The notes under the pieces were generated by a model. The model saw nothing but the letters and a program-made list of their open reading frames with translations, did no database searches and was not told the DNA's origin. A stretch of DNA of 64,000 bases from Winogradskyella ouciana (GTDB taxonomy: Bacteria; Bacteroidota; Bacteroidia; Flavobacteriales; Flavobacteriaceae): assembly GCF_009709615.1 (NCBI RefSeq), contig NZ_WJYA01000004.1, positions 248,001-312,000 of the forward strand, given 5' to 3'. Below are positions 26,244 through 34,911 of the stretch, piece after piece; the first letter of the stretch is position 1; the number at the start of each line of letters is the position of its first letter. The translations under genes and the position numbers were made by a program.

Positions 26244-26924
26244 TTATGCCACGGGTAAAAGCCGTTCAACAAATTGAGTATATGCCAATTCTGAAGGATG
26301 TAAGCCATCTGATGCCACTAAATCTGAATTGTTAAGGCCTTCTCTTGTAATATCTGTGATGTTTATAAAAGTGATGTTGTTATTGTTACAGTAATCTTCA
26401 GCAAAAGTATTATACATATCAATCTCTTCTGAAGTAGTTTCAGGATTTCCGGAATTTTGCCCAAAAGGAGTAAAGGCATAATCGGGAATGGATACTACAA
26501 TAATCCTAGCTTTATCGTTATTGACAAATTCCAAAGCTGTGTTGACCAACTCAGGAAATTCTTCTTCGTATAATGAAAACGGTTTGCCTTGATACTGATT
26601 GTTAACACCAATAAGCAAGGTTATCAAATCATATTCTGAAGCTAAATCTGCTATTTCAATTGCGGATTTTAGATTTGTAGTTGTCCAGCCTGTTTGTGCA
26701 ACCACATCTAGATTTATGGTTATTTGTTCTGTTAAATTTTGAATTAAACTATCTTTTAATTGTTCTGGAAATCGGCAAGAGTCACAAACACTTTCTCCAA
26801 TGGTGTAGCTGTCTCCTAAGGATAAAATTCTATATGTCGTCACTTGTTGTAAATCGGCATCATCATTTGATTGGCAAGCCACACTCATAGTGGCAAGCAG
26901 TAATACTAAAAATATCTTTTTCAT
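26244..26924 (-). CDS. SGNH/GDSL-family esterase lipoprotein
   Basis: A 226-residue predicted lipoprotein. From the ATG at 26924 it starts MKKIFLVLLLATMSVAC (lipobox Cys17). Block I ILSLGDSYTIGES holds the nucleophile Ser. The Asn block LIGVNNQYQGK and the terminal DGLHPSELAY (Asp and His of the triad) are present, so the enzyme should be active. Relatives hydrolyse acyl or acetyl esters, often on carbohydrates. A 12-codon longer start at 26960 would place charged and hydrophobic residues before the signal peptide and is less likely. Confidence 0.87.
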   Translation of the reverse strand: MKKIFLVLLLATMSVACQSNDDADLQQVTTYRILSLGDSYTIGESVCDSCRFPEQLKDSLIQNLTEQITINLDVVAQTGWTTTNLKSAIEIADLASEYDLITLLIGVNNQYQGKPFSLYEEEFPELVNTALEFVNNDKARIIVVSIPDYAFTPFGQNSGNPETTSEEIDMYNTFAEDYCNNNNITFINITDITREGLNNSDLVASDGLHPSELAYTQFVERLLPVA

Positions 26925-26943
26925 AGACTTAAAGATACAACAT

Positions 26944-26976
26944 AAAAAAATGCCTCTCATGAGAGAAGCATTTTAA
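26944..26976. terminator. Terminator of the adhesin operon
   Basis: Stem TGC-TCTC/GAGA-GCA with one mismatch, ATGA loop, A run before and TTTT after. It is 20 bp beyond the minus-strand gene that ends at 26996. Confidence 0.75.
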
Positions 26977-26995
26977 AGAAAAAATAAAGGCAAAT

Positions 26996-27790
26996 TTATT
27001 TAATTACTAACTTTTTGGTGAGGCTGCCTTTGTCCGAAAATATTTTAAGCAAATAGACACCATTTGGTAAATGACGCACCTCTATGGCATTTGTTTGCGT
27101 AGACCATAGAACATGTTTCCCAGTAATATCAAATAACTCAACGCTATCAATATGGAATGAAGCCTCAACACTTATAAACTCTGAGGCTGGATTTGGATAT
27201 ACCGAAACCGACAGGTCTTCCTCAACCACGTCATCAATACCCAAAGTAGAAAAATTAAAACTGCCCTGCCCAGGGGATATTTCACCAAAATAATCTTGTG
27301 TGGAGGTACTGTCTATATTAGAATTGTAAAAGCTGTCTAATGCACCACCAAGTGCTATTGCTATAGGGTCTGAATTGAGCAAAATCTCCAATTGCCCAGA
27401 GGATGGCATATTACTGATTTCAAAATTGACCACAACAAATGGTGTACCATTGGTATGCGATAAAATGGTCTGTCCTGGTGGTAGATTCATAAGAAAACCA
27501 TCTCTACCGTCACTACTGACTCCTGCACCTGTAAATTGGGCTTCTGTTACTTGTGTGGCACTCCAAGCACGACCGTTAAATTGCGTTAAATTGGTCACAT
27601 CTGCGTCTCCGGCAGGTAGCATCAGCGTAAAACCTATATCTGATACGTCCGTGTCCGTAGCATCAAAATCTGGAGTGGCGACAACAGAAAAGTTATAGCC
27701 GCCATTGTGTACGATGCCAAAATCATATTGCTGCGCATAACCACAAAGGGTTAGTAAAAGTGCTAAAAAAAATGTGTAAAGCTGTCTCAT
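26996..27790 (-). CDS. Secreted protein with T9SS sorting signal
   Basis: A 264-residue exported protein. The signal peptide (MRQLYTFFLALLLTLCGYAQ) is followed by a roughly 160-residue beta-rich domain of no recognised family (FGIVHNGGYNFSVVATPDF ... GRAWSATQVTEAQF). A type A T9SS C-terminal domain closes it (SVYPNPASEFISVEA ... GVYLLKIFS ... KKLVIK). It is the last gene of a probable three-gene operon (tail-fibre-like protein, dockerin-like protein, this gene; gaps of 11 and 27 bp) and so probably belongs to the surface regulon of the upstream two-component pair. Confidence 0.8.
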   Translation of the reverse strand: MRQLYTFFLALLLTLCGYAQQYDFGIVHNGGYNFSVVATPDFDATDTDVSDIGFTLMLPAGDADVTNLTQFNGRAWSATQVTEAQFTGAGVSSDGRDGFLMNLPPGQTILSHTNGTPFVVVNFEISNMPSSGQLEILLNSDPIAIALGGALDSFYNSNIDSTSTQDYFGEISPGQGSFNFSTLGIDDVVEEDLSVSVYPNPASEFISVEASFHIDSVELFDITGKHVLWSTQTNAIEVRHLPNGVYLLKIFSDKGSLTKKLVIK

Positions 27791-27817
27791 AATTTTATGT
27801 TTTTGGTTAATAGAAAT

Positions 27818-28786
27818 TTAATTTTCTGGTACTTGTGTGTTAATGGTAAAGGTTGGTATATTTAGAAAGTTCCCAGGATGATTTAGTATAATATCCTTTA
27901 TGGCATTACTATCGTTACTAGTACCAGAGAACTTAGCGATACCATCCATATTAACGTCTTGGTTAAAGTATCCATTTATGGCAACCGTTAAAAAACCTAA
28001 GGGATTGGAAGGATGGTTCAAGATAAAATCCTTAAGTATATTGACGTCACTATTGCCTCCAGAGAACTGTACGCTACCATCATTATTGGTGTCACCAGCC
28101 CAAAGCGCGGTACTGCCCGAAGCTAATAGAACCTGTGCATTGGTACCGAAAGTGTTAAAAGCATTGTCCGTAAAATCTGCATCGGTTGCAGAGCTTTCAT
28201 TAAGCATTATGGTCTGTGCAGACATAACACCCAAGTGGTTTCTATGTTTTACAGTAACGTAATAACCGGTTGGTGGTGCCTGCATGGTAATGTTAGAAAC
28301 ACCATCTACATCTACCACATCGCCATCTCTTTGTAAGAGTGCAGAACGTGCGTTAATAATCTTGGTGTTATCGTTGGCATCCCTAAGCTCTAACCATACC
28401 CAATCCACAATGGCATTATTGCCCGTAATGTCAAAAACCGTGGTATTACAAGTCGCGTTGTCCTCATAAGGACTCGTCGTTGGCAATTGGTCATTTATTC
28501 TTAGGTCATCTTCCATTATATCTGGTGTTGCCGCATTAATAAGCGGGCCTTGAAGAAAGACTTTGGGATCAACAAGAATTTTAAAACCCGATGTAATAAA
28601 ACCTTCAGAAACACTTACCGAACCTGCATCAATTTCTTGCACGTTAACCTCACCAATGGTATATAGCAGTTGAATGCTGCCATTACTAACCGATGCACCA
28701 CCATTGTCTATACTGAATCTTTCGATGCTTTGCGCTGGGCAAAACGTAATGGTAAAAATTAGAATTATAACTGATAGAATTTTCAT
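27818..28786 (-). CDS. Exported protein with dockerin-like calcium-binding repeats
   Basis: A 322-residue exported protein with a signal peptide ending about residue 18 (TFCPAQ). The N-terminal SIDNGGASVSNGSIQLLYTIGE and VSEGFITSGF segments are common in flavobacterial secreted proteins. The C-terminal third has two dockerin-like repeats, GDTNNDGSVQFSGGNSDVN and DVNMDGIAKFSGTSNDSN, each with an EF-hand-like DxNxDG loop and a following helix. No T9SS sorting domain is present. No cohesin is seen in the window, so calcium-dependent folding or partner binding is an inference. It is 11 bp from the gene upstream. Confidence 0.75.
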   Translation of the reverse strand: MKILSVIILIFTITFCPAQSIERFSIDNGGASVSNGSIQLLYTIGEVNVQEIDAGSVSVSEGFITSGFKILVDPKVFLQGPLINAATPDIMEDDLRINDQLPTTSPYEDNATCNTTVFDITGNNAIVDWVWLELRDANDNTKIINARSALLQRDGDVVDVDGVSNITMQAPPTGYYVTVKHRNHLGVMSAQTIMLNESSATDADFTDNAFNTFGTNAQVLLASGSTALWAGDTNNDGSVQFSGGNSDVNILKDFILNHPSNPLGFLTVAINGYFNQDVNMDGIAKFSGTSNDSNAIKDIILNHPGNFLNIPTFTINTQVPEN

Positions 28787-28797
28787 GATATATTGAT

Positions 28798-30969
28798 TTA
28801 ACGGTTTTCTAAAGCTTCAAGTCTTGCGACTAATGAGGCTATCACTTGTTCTTGACGCTCTACTTTTTCTTCTAAAGTTTCTATAGTTGCTTGTTGTTCT
28901 TGTATGCCTTTGGTAAGTACTGGGATAAGGCCTATATAATTAACACCCAAATACTCTATGCTTGCATCTTGTTTAGTGGCGCCAGGATTTACATTGCGCG
29001 ACACCAAATCTGGAAATACCTCTTGCAACTCTTGGGCAATAAAGCCAAACTGTGGACTACTGCTCATGTTCATTGTTTTTTGGTAATTTTCTCTGATAAG
29101 ATAAGAGGTGGGATTTAGCCTCATAATGTCTTCAAGACTATTATTTATAGTAGTTATATTGGTCTTTAATTTTCTATCTGAGGCATTGATCATTGTGCCT
29201 GTATAAGCTAGGTCACCTTGTGCATAAACCGCATAATTAGTAGCTCCAACTCCCGAATTAGCATTACCATATACACCATAATTGGTTCCAGAGGTATTTG
29301 TACCAAATACTTGACCAAAAACCCCGAAATAAGCCGAAGAACCAGTCGGATAAACCAACCCAGAAGTTCCTACATATCCTCCCAATCCATAAACTCCAAA
29401 ACCATAAAAATCTGATACATCGTTCTTACCAAATACTCCATATGCATCAATATCACCAGTATGTGTTTTAATACCACTTATGGCATGAGCAGAAAAATTA
29501 GCTGTATCTTCATTCACCGTAGTTTGTCCGTTGATTGTAGTATTGCCATTTTTCAGTACGGTTAGTGCATTCGCGCTGTTAGAAGAATTTCCATTTCCAA
29601 TCTCAAATAAAGGGTCTGTTTCTATCCAGTTAGTAGAATCACCACCTCCTATATTATATATACCAATAGCCATAGATGCAAAGGATTCTGCTTTAGTTCT
29701 TAAGCCGAATGCTGCAGAAATGTCACCTGAAGCCAATGTGCCACCATTAGCTGCAAAAGAAAAATTACCACTGGCCATTGAATTTTCACCAGTTGCAAAT
29801 GAGAAAGATCCAATATTAACTTCGTCCCAAGCTGTACCATCATTAGGAAGGGAATTACTAAAATTAAATGTGCGACCAGATCTAAACGCACCCTTGCTTT
29901 TATCAAAGAACATACGAATATCTTCTTCATATTGAGGAGGAGGGCTATGCTCCAATTGTGTGCTCCCAAACACAAAATCATCAGTATTGACATCACCAGG
30001 TGCATTGCTGGTAACGTTTGCTGTGGTGCTCATTGCACCTGCTTGTGCGTCTACGTATTCTTTGGTGACCAACATACGCTCTGGTGAGGGTATAGCAACA
30101 TCTGGTGAGTTAATGAGGTCTAAAGAAAACGAGTTAGCTAGTATAGTACCGTTTTTTAATACAGTTAGTGCATTGGCGGGAGTAGTAAAATCTCCGTTGC
30201 CAATCTCAAATATAGGGTCTGTTGCTACCCATGTGGTCTGATTTCCACCTCCTATATTACTACGACCAATGCTTGTGCTATAATAAGATTGAGCCCTTGT
30301 TGATCCTAATGCTATAGCATTGTTTGCATTAGTAAATGCGCTTTCGCCTATGGCAGTTGAAGAATATCCCGATGCTGTTGCAGCTTGTCCAATAGCTGTG
30401 GATAAATTTCCAGATGCAATGCTAAATGTTCCTAAAGCAAATGAATTTGCTCCAGTAGCACCATACGTGGTACCAGAAACAGTAGAGGAACTAAAATCTA
30501 TGGCGTTATTGCCAATATTTCCAAAGTTTTCAGGATTCTTGCCTTTTAAACGCCAACCCGTATTTCCCCCTTCTGTGATTTGCTCAAGACCTGAGATATT
30601 GCCAGAATTAAGCGCATAAGGCACAGATTTAAATTCCGTAGTGCCCAAATCTACATACCCAGAGCCTGTATTTATTTCTGTCTGTAAACTCGTCGAAGCG
30701 CTCCAATCAATAGCACTAAACATATCCGTTGTAGTACCGTTGCCAATGTCTAAAATTACAATGCCATTGGCATCCGTTGTTGGGCTATGGGTTTCTTCAT
30801 AGACTTGTACAGCACCTGCAAATATGGTAAACCTAACGTCGATACTTTGGTTGGCCACAACGTTGCCCAAATCATCTTTTACAAGTGCTTTGTAGTTGAT
30901 GTAGTTGTTTTGAGCATACACAGTAAAACAAAATAAGCAAGCGACTAATAGAGACGTAATTTTTTTCAT
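28798..30969 (-). CDS. Tail-fibre-like adhesin with YadA-type head repeats and S74 chaperone domain (copy B)
   Basis: A 723-residue secreted protein. A signal peptide (MKKITSLLVACLFCFTVYAQ) and a conserved beta domain (YKALVKDDLGNVVANQSIDV ..., about 21-125) lead. Then come two blocks of YadA-head-like repeats (ASGNLSTAIG type) and linker segments (EIGNG ... NALTVLKNG). The C-terminus is a peptidase S74 / intramolecular chaperone (SDRKLKTNITTINN ... YGFIAQELQEVFPDL-like) with a trimer-forming coiled coil. S74 domains help trimeric fibres fold and then cut themselves off. The first about 115 residues and 180 bp of leader are almost identical to copy A, so the genes are recent duplicates. Secretion route is unclear as no T9SS domain exists. 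Confidence 0.87.
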   Translation of the reverse strand: MKKITSLLVACLFCFTVYAQNNYINYKALVKDDLGNVVANQSIDVRFTIFAGAVQVYEETHSPTTDANGIVILDIGNGTTTDMFSAIDWSASTSLQTEINTGSGYVDLGTTEFKSVPYALNSGNISGLEQITEGGNTGWRLKGKNPENFGNIGNNAIDFSSSTVSGTTYGATGANSFALGTFSIASGNLSTAIGQAATASGYSSTAIGESAFTNANNAIALGSTRAQSYYSTSIGRSNIGGGNQTTWVATDPIFEIGNGDFTTPANALTVLKNGTILANSFSLDLINSPDVAIPSPERMLVTKEYVDAQAGAMSTTANVTSNAPGDVNTDDFVFGSTQLEHSPPPQYEEDIRMFFDKSKGAFRSGRTFNFSNSLPNDGTAWDEVNIGSFSFATGENSMASGNFSFAANGGTLASGDISAAFGLRTKAESFASMAIGIYNIGGGDSTNWIETDPLFEIGNGNSSNSANALTVLKNGNTTINGQTTVNEDTANFSAHAISGIKTHTGDIDAYGVFGKNDVSDFYGFGVYGLGGYVGTSGLVYPTGSSAYFGVFGQVFGTNTSGTNYGVYGNANSGVGATNYAVYAQGDLAYTGTMINASDRKLKTNITTINNSLEDIMRLNPTSYLIRENYQKTMNMSSSPQFGFIAQELQEVFPDLVSRNVNPGATKQDASIEYLGVNYIGLIPVLTKGIQEQQATIETLEEKVERQEQVIASLVARLEALENR

Positions 30970-31149
30970 AATCTTAATTCTTTATGGCAATAGCCTTATT
31001 TAATGAATTTGTAGGAAAGATTCGGAGCAGTAAGCCCTATTTATTGCAATGACACAAAACCCCTAGCTTACTTGACTATAAAACTACATTGCTTTTTGTA
31101 AGAAGTAAACCACATAAAGATGTGGTTGGAAGAATTTAAGATAAAAATG
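30970..31149. repeat. Duplicated leader of the two adhesin genes (copy B of 34720-34899)
   Basis: 180 bp that matches the segment exactly 3750 bp away with only 2 mismatches, including the palindromic operator. The rest of the gap up to 31347 holds the remnant of the regulator gene (31162-31320). Confidence 0.9.
31108..31127. promoter_or_regulatory. Palindromic operator upstream of adhesin B
   Basis: AACCACAT-AAAG-ATGTGGTT is a perfect 8-bp inverted repeat. It is 138 bp from the ATG of adhesin B, the same distance as in copy A. Related sites stand before the regulator and kinase genes, so the NarL-type regulator is the likely binder. Confidence 0.75.
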
Positions 31150-31161
31150 CCTTAAATGCGA

Positions 31162-31320
31162 TTAGATGAGGTTTTCATCGTTGGTTTTTTTAATATGATC
31201 ACGAACGGTATCAATGGAGATCAGATATTTATCGGCAATCATCTTATAACTTAAGCCATCTATAATACCTTGAATAATTTGTATATGGCGGTCGCTAAGC
31301 GCTTGCAATTTGGCACTTGG
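31162..31320 (-). pseudogene. Truncated copy of the NarL-type response regulator (HTH only)
   Basis: A 52-codon frame between two in-frame stops whose product matches the HTH end of the regulator at 34912-35553: LSDRHIQIIQGIIDGLSYKM, then IADKYLISIDTVRDHIKK, then TNDENLI. The receiver domain is gone. A 48-bp (16-codon) in-frame deletion lies between two TTTTTTTAAT repeats, removing the last helix. No ATG fits; a TTG at 31308 could start a 48-residue HTH peptide. I call it a pseudogene left from duplication of the regulator-adhesin unit. Confidence 0.85.
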
Positions 31321-31347
31321 TTATGGTGTAAATGCGAAATAACGTTC

Positions 31348-34300
31348 TTATTCTTCTATGGTTGTTGAGTTTGGTGTTTCCTTAGGTTTGGCAATTAAGC
31401 TTAATTGCAACTTAATTTGTACGATATCATTCTTCACAGTTTCTAATTCTGTATTGTCTTTGCGTAGTTTTTTGTTTTGGGCTTCTAATGTGGCTATACG
31501 TTCGCTTAATGTTTCAATTAGCTGTTGTTGTTCTTGCATGCCTTTGAGCAGTACAGGAACAAACTGTATATAACTAACTCCATAATAGCCGTTCTCTTCA
31601 TCTACAACAGATACCATTTCCGGAAACACCTCTAAGACATCTTGTGCCATAACACCATACTCTCTTTTTTTGTCAGCATCGTCAATCATATTATAGGTAT
31701 ATGGCGTTATTTTTTTTATTGATGGGATGACGTTATCTAACTGAATTAGGTTTTCTTTTAAGCGTCTATCTGATACATCTGTAATAGTCCCTGTATATTC
31801 AATACTACCAGATACATCTAGTTTTACATTGGGATTAGAGATGCCAATCCCAAGATTTCCTAATTGTTGGAGTGATAAATCCATAGGTGCATTAATCCCG
31901 TAATCATAAGCATTGATACGAGAGGTACTCCCGTCATTAAACAATCTAATGCCTGCACCCGCGGCAGTAGGTAGCGCATTAGCATGTGTACCACCAATCC
32001 ATAGGGAACCACCATCTAGATGCAATCGCGTTTGTGGTGAGGTGGTATTTATACCTACATTACCACCTTTTTTAAGATAAAGTCTGCCGTCGGCAACGAG
32101 GGATTCCTCAAAATTCAAATCTTCTCCGGAATTTTTTAGGTTTATATTCCAAGAATTTATATCTGAATTATCAATAAAACCAATTAGATTATTAGTAGTA
32201 TCACCTTTGATAGCTAATGTTGCAAGACTACTAACTGCAGTAGTACCTAATGTAAGTTTACTACTTATTTGAGTATTACCGTTTTTAAGTACAGTTAATG
32301 CATTGGCTCTATTAGCGTCATCGGTACCATTGCCAATTTCAAACAAAGGGTCTGTTGCCACCCAGTTATAAAGATCACCTCCTCCTATATTATAGCTTCC
32401 AATGGCCATTGATCTATGTGCATTTGCTTTTGTACCTCTGCCCATCGCGGTAGAATACGAACCCGAAGCTGTTGTACTATATCCCATCGCGGTGGCGAAA
32501 AATTCCGAAGCAGTTGTATAATATCCCATTGCGATGGAGCTATAGCCTAAAGCTTTTGAACCTTCGCCTACTGCAAAACTATACGGACCAGTTGCTCCAT
32601 TAGTATCTGAAGCAACTACAGAAACACTAAAATCAACGGCATTGGCTCCGATTGGACCATAATTAGCTGCATTACGTCCTTTTAGTCGCCAGCCAGTATT
32701 ATCAGTAATACCATCATTTTCTGTTATTTGCTCCAATCCGGACGCTCCGGCACCGCTATCAACGTACTCTTTGGTAACCAACATACGCTCCGGTGAGGGT
32801 ATAGCAACATCTGGTGAGTTAATGAGGTCTAAAGAAAGCGAGTTAGCTAGTATAGTACCGTTTTTTAATACAGTTAGTGCATTAGCTCTATTGTCATCAT
32901 TGGTACCATTCCCAATCTCAAATAAAGGGTCGGTTTCTATCCAATAGGGGGTTCCTCCTCCTATATTATAGCTTCCGATGGCTGTTGATCTTGATGCATT
33001 TGCTTTTGTGCCTAAGCCCATCGCGGTAGAATAAGTACCCGAAGCTGTTGTATTAAGCCCCATCGCAGTGGCTGTATTACCCGAAGCATTTGCGCCATTT
33101 CCTAAAGCGGTGCTGGTAGAACCTGAGGCGGATGTGTATTGTCCCATCGCGGTAGAATAATTACCCGAAGCGGTTGTATTATCCCCCATCGCGGTGGCTG
33201 CATAAGACGAAGCGGTTGTTTCACGCCCCATCGCGGTAGAATATGAACCCGAAGCGATTGTCTCATACCCTATCGCGGTAGAAGAAGCACTCGAAGCGGT
33301 TGTGTTAAAGCCACTAGCAAAAGAATGTTCCCCTACATTGGTATCATCCCAAGCCGTGCCATCATCAGGAAAAGGATCAACATAATTAAAAGTACTTCCT
33401 GCCCTAAAAGCCCCTTTGCTTTTATCAAAAAACATACGGGTGTCATATTCGAATTGGGTTGCACTATGTGCGAGTTGGGTACTTCCAAATACAAAATCGT
33501 CTGTAGCAATATCACCTGGTGCATTACTTGTTACATTTGCTGCGGTACTCATTGCTCCTGCTTGTGCATCTGCGTATTCTTTGGTTACTAGAGCTTTTGG
33601 GTCTGTGATTTCTGCAAGGTCAAAGGTTGGTGCTGTAACAGTACCGTTTTTTAATACGGTTAATGCATTGGCTCTATTATCATCATCAATGCCGTTTCCT
33701 ATTTCAAATAGGGGGTCTGTTTCTATCCAATTGTCTGTAGTGCCACCTCCAATATTAAAGCGTCCTATGGCCGTTGAAGTAAATGCCTCTGCCTTGGTAG
33801 ACAGCCCCATTGCGGTTGATACATAACCTGAGGCGATTGTAGCTATGCCCATTGTAGTGGAATCATGACCCGAAGCAATTGTAGATAACCCCATTGCGGT
33901 AGATTCACTGCCAGAAGCAATTGTTTGGAATCCCATTGCAGTTGAAAAATGACCTGAAGCGATTGTTTGAAGCCCCATAGCAGTGGCTAAATAACCAGAA
34001 GCTGTTGTAAGATTTCCCATCGCGGTGGATGTAAAACCTGAAGCGGTTGTACCATTTCCCATCGCAGTGGAATAATTACCCGAAGCAGTTGTATTCCAAC
34101 CACTAGCAAAAGAATGGTCTCCTACATTGGCATCATCCCAAGCTGTGCCATCATTAGGAAAAGCAGGATCAAAATTAATAGTACTTCCTGCCCTAAAAGC
34201 ACCCTTACTTTTATCAAAAAACATACGGTTATCATTGGCTCCAGCAGGAGCACTATGCGCCAATTGTGTACTACCAAAAACAAAGTCGTCTGTTGCGATA

Positions 34301-34719
34301 TCACCTGGTGCATTACTTGTTACATTAGCTGTGGAGCTAAAAGCTGTATTGCCTGCATTGATGGCATAGGGCACCGATTTAAAATCAGTTGTACCCAAAT
34401 CTACATACCCAGAGCCTGTGTCTATTTCGGTTTTTAAGGTTGTATTGGTGCTCCAATCTATAGCACTAAATAAGTCAGAGGTTGAACCATTGCCAATGTC
34501 TAAAATCATAATACCATTGGCATCTGTAGTTGGGTTATGAGTTTCTTCATAGACTTGTACAGCACCTGCAAATATGGTAAACCTAACGTCGATACTTTGG
34601 TTGGCTACTACGTTACCCAAATTATCTTTTACAAGTGCTTTGTAGTTGATGTAGTTGTTTTGAGCATACACAGTAAAACAAAATAAGCAAGCGACTAATA
34701 GAGACGTAATTTTTTTCAT
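31348..34719 (-). CDS. Tail-fibre-like adhesin with YadA-type head repeats and S74 chaperone domain (copy A)
   Basis: An 1123-residue secreted protein. Its layout is signal peptide, the same N-terminal domain as copy B, then three arrays of 14-residue YadA-head-like repeats (TTASGxxSTAMG type) separated by near-identical linkers (EIGNG, NALTVLKNG, VTKEYADAQAG). A non-repeat segment (KLTLGTTAVSSLATL ... GGNVGINTTSPQTRLHLDGG) and an S74 domain (SDRRLKENLIQLDN ... YGVMAQDVLEVFPEM) follow, then a terminal coiled coil. Copy A has one more repeat/linker block than copy B. Such fibres are usually homotrimers on the cell surface. It sits right behind the response regulator and shares its operator. 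No T9SS signal is present. Confidence 0.87.
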   Translation of the reverse strand: MKKITSLLVACLFCFTVYAQNNYINYKALVKDNLGNVVANQSIDVRFTIFAGAVQVYEETHNPTTDANGIMILDIGNGSTSDLFSAIDWSTNTTLKTEIDTGSGYVDLGTTDFKSVPYAINAGNTAFSSTANVTSNAPGDIATDDFVFGSTQLAHSAPAGANDNRMFFDKSKGAFRAGSTINFDPAFPNDGTAWDDANVGDHSFASGWNTTASGNYSTAMGNGTTASGFTSTAMGNLTTASGYLATAMGLQTIASGHFSTAMGFQTIASGSESTAMGLSTIASGHDSTTMGIATIASGYVSTAMGLSTKAEAFTSTAIGRFNIGGGTTDNWIETDPLFEIGNGIDDDNRANALTVLKNGTVTAPTFDLAEITDPKALVTKEYADAQAGAMSTAANVTSNAPGDIATDDFVFGSTQLAHSATQFEYDTRMFFDKSKGAFRAGSTFNYVDPFPDDGTAWDDTNVGEHSFASGFNTTASSASSTAIGYETIASGSYSTAMGRETTASSYAATAMGDNTTASGNYSTAMGQYTSASGSTSTALGNGANASGNTATAMGLNTTASGTYSTAMGLGTKANASRSTAIGSYNIGGGTPYWIETDPLFEIGNGTNDDNRANALTVLKNGTILANSLSLDLINSPDVAIPSPERMLVTKEYVDSGAGASGLEQITENDGITDNTGWRLKGRNAANYGPIGANAVDFSVSVVASDTNGATGPYSFAVGEGSKALGYSSIAMGYYTTASEFFATAMGYSTTASGSYSTAMGRGTKANAHRSMAIGSYNIGGGDLYNWVATDPLFEIGNGTDDANRANALTVLKNGNTQISSKLTLGTTAVSSLATLAIKGDTTNNLIGFIDNSDINSWNINLKNSGEDLNFEESLVADGRLYLKKGGNVGINTTSPQTRLHLDGGSLWIGGTHANALPTAAGAGIRLFNDGSTSRINAYDYGINAPMDLSLQQLGNLGIGISNPNVKLDVSGSIEYTGTITDVSDRRLKENLIQLDNVIPSIKKITPYTYNMIDDADKKREYGVMAQDVLEVFPEMVSVVDEENGYYGVSYIQFVPVLLKGMQEQQQLIETLSERIATLEAQNKKLRKDNTELETVKNDIVQIKLQLSLIAKPKETPNSTTIEE
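32395..32585 (-). repeat. Adhesin A repeat array 3 (42-bp unit)
   Basis: About four copies of a 42-bp unit encoding the 14-residue TTASGxxSTAMG head repeat. Confidence 0.75.
32970..33327 (-). repeat. Adhesin A repeat array 2 (42-bp unit)
   Basis: About eight copies of the 42-bp unit. The DNA words CCCATCGCGGT and CCCGAAGCGGTTGT recur throughout, so unequal crossover is easy. Confidence 0.8.
33765..34113 (-). repeat. Adhesin A repeat array 1 (42-bp unit)
   Basis: About eight copies of the 42-bp unit, encoding TIASGxxSTAMG-type repeats near the N-terminus of adhesin A. Confidence 0.8.
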
Positions 34720-34857
34720 AATCTTAATTCTTTATGGCAATAGCCTTATTTAATGAATTTGTAGGAAAGATTTGGAGCAGTAAGCCCTTTTTATTGCAAT
34801 GACACAAAACCCCTAGCTTACTTGACTATAAAACTACATTGCTTTTTGTAAGAAGTA

Positions 34858-34877
34858 AACCACATAAAGATGTGGTT
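34858..34877. promoter_or_regulatory. Palindromic operator upstream of adhesin A
   Basis: AACCACAT-AAAG-ATGTGGTT, identical to the site before adhesin B, 138 bp from the ATG. The leader 34720-34899 around it is duplicated at 30970-31149. Confidence 0.75.
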
Positions 34878-34911
34878 GGAAGAATTTAAGATAAAAATGT
34901 TTTAAGCGTGG

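Noticed and set aside
29531..29935. Antisense open frames across the adhesin genes (also near 33325-33826 and 34114-34437)
   Set aside because: They mirror the repeat structure of the adhesins, repeat in each block, and lack signal peptides or homology.
31308..31325. A sigma-54 promoter (TTTGGCACTTGG)
   Set aside because: The -12 TTGC box is missing at the right distance and no gene follows on that strand.
32395..34113. A CRISPR array
   Set aside because: Repeats are in frame, degenerate and coding, without unique spacers or cas genes.
28798..34719. A prophage tail-fibre region
   Set aside because: S74 domains are phage-like, but no capsid, terminase, integrase or lysis gene is present and the proteins carry Sec signal peptides and a regulator operon.
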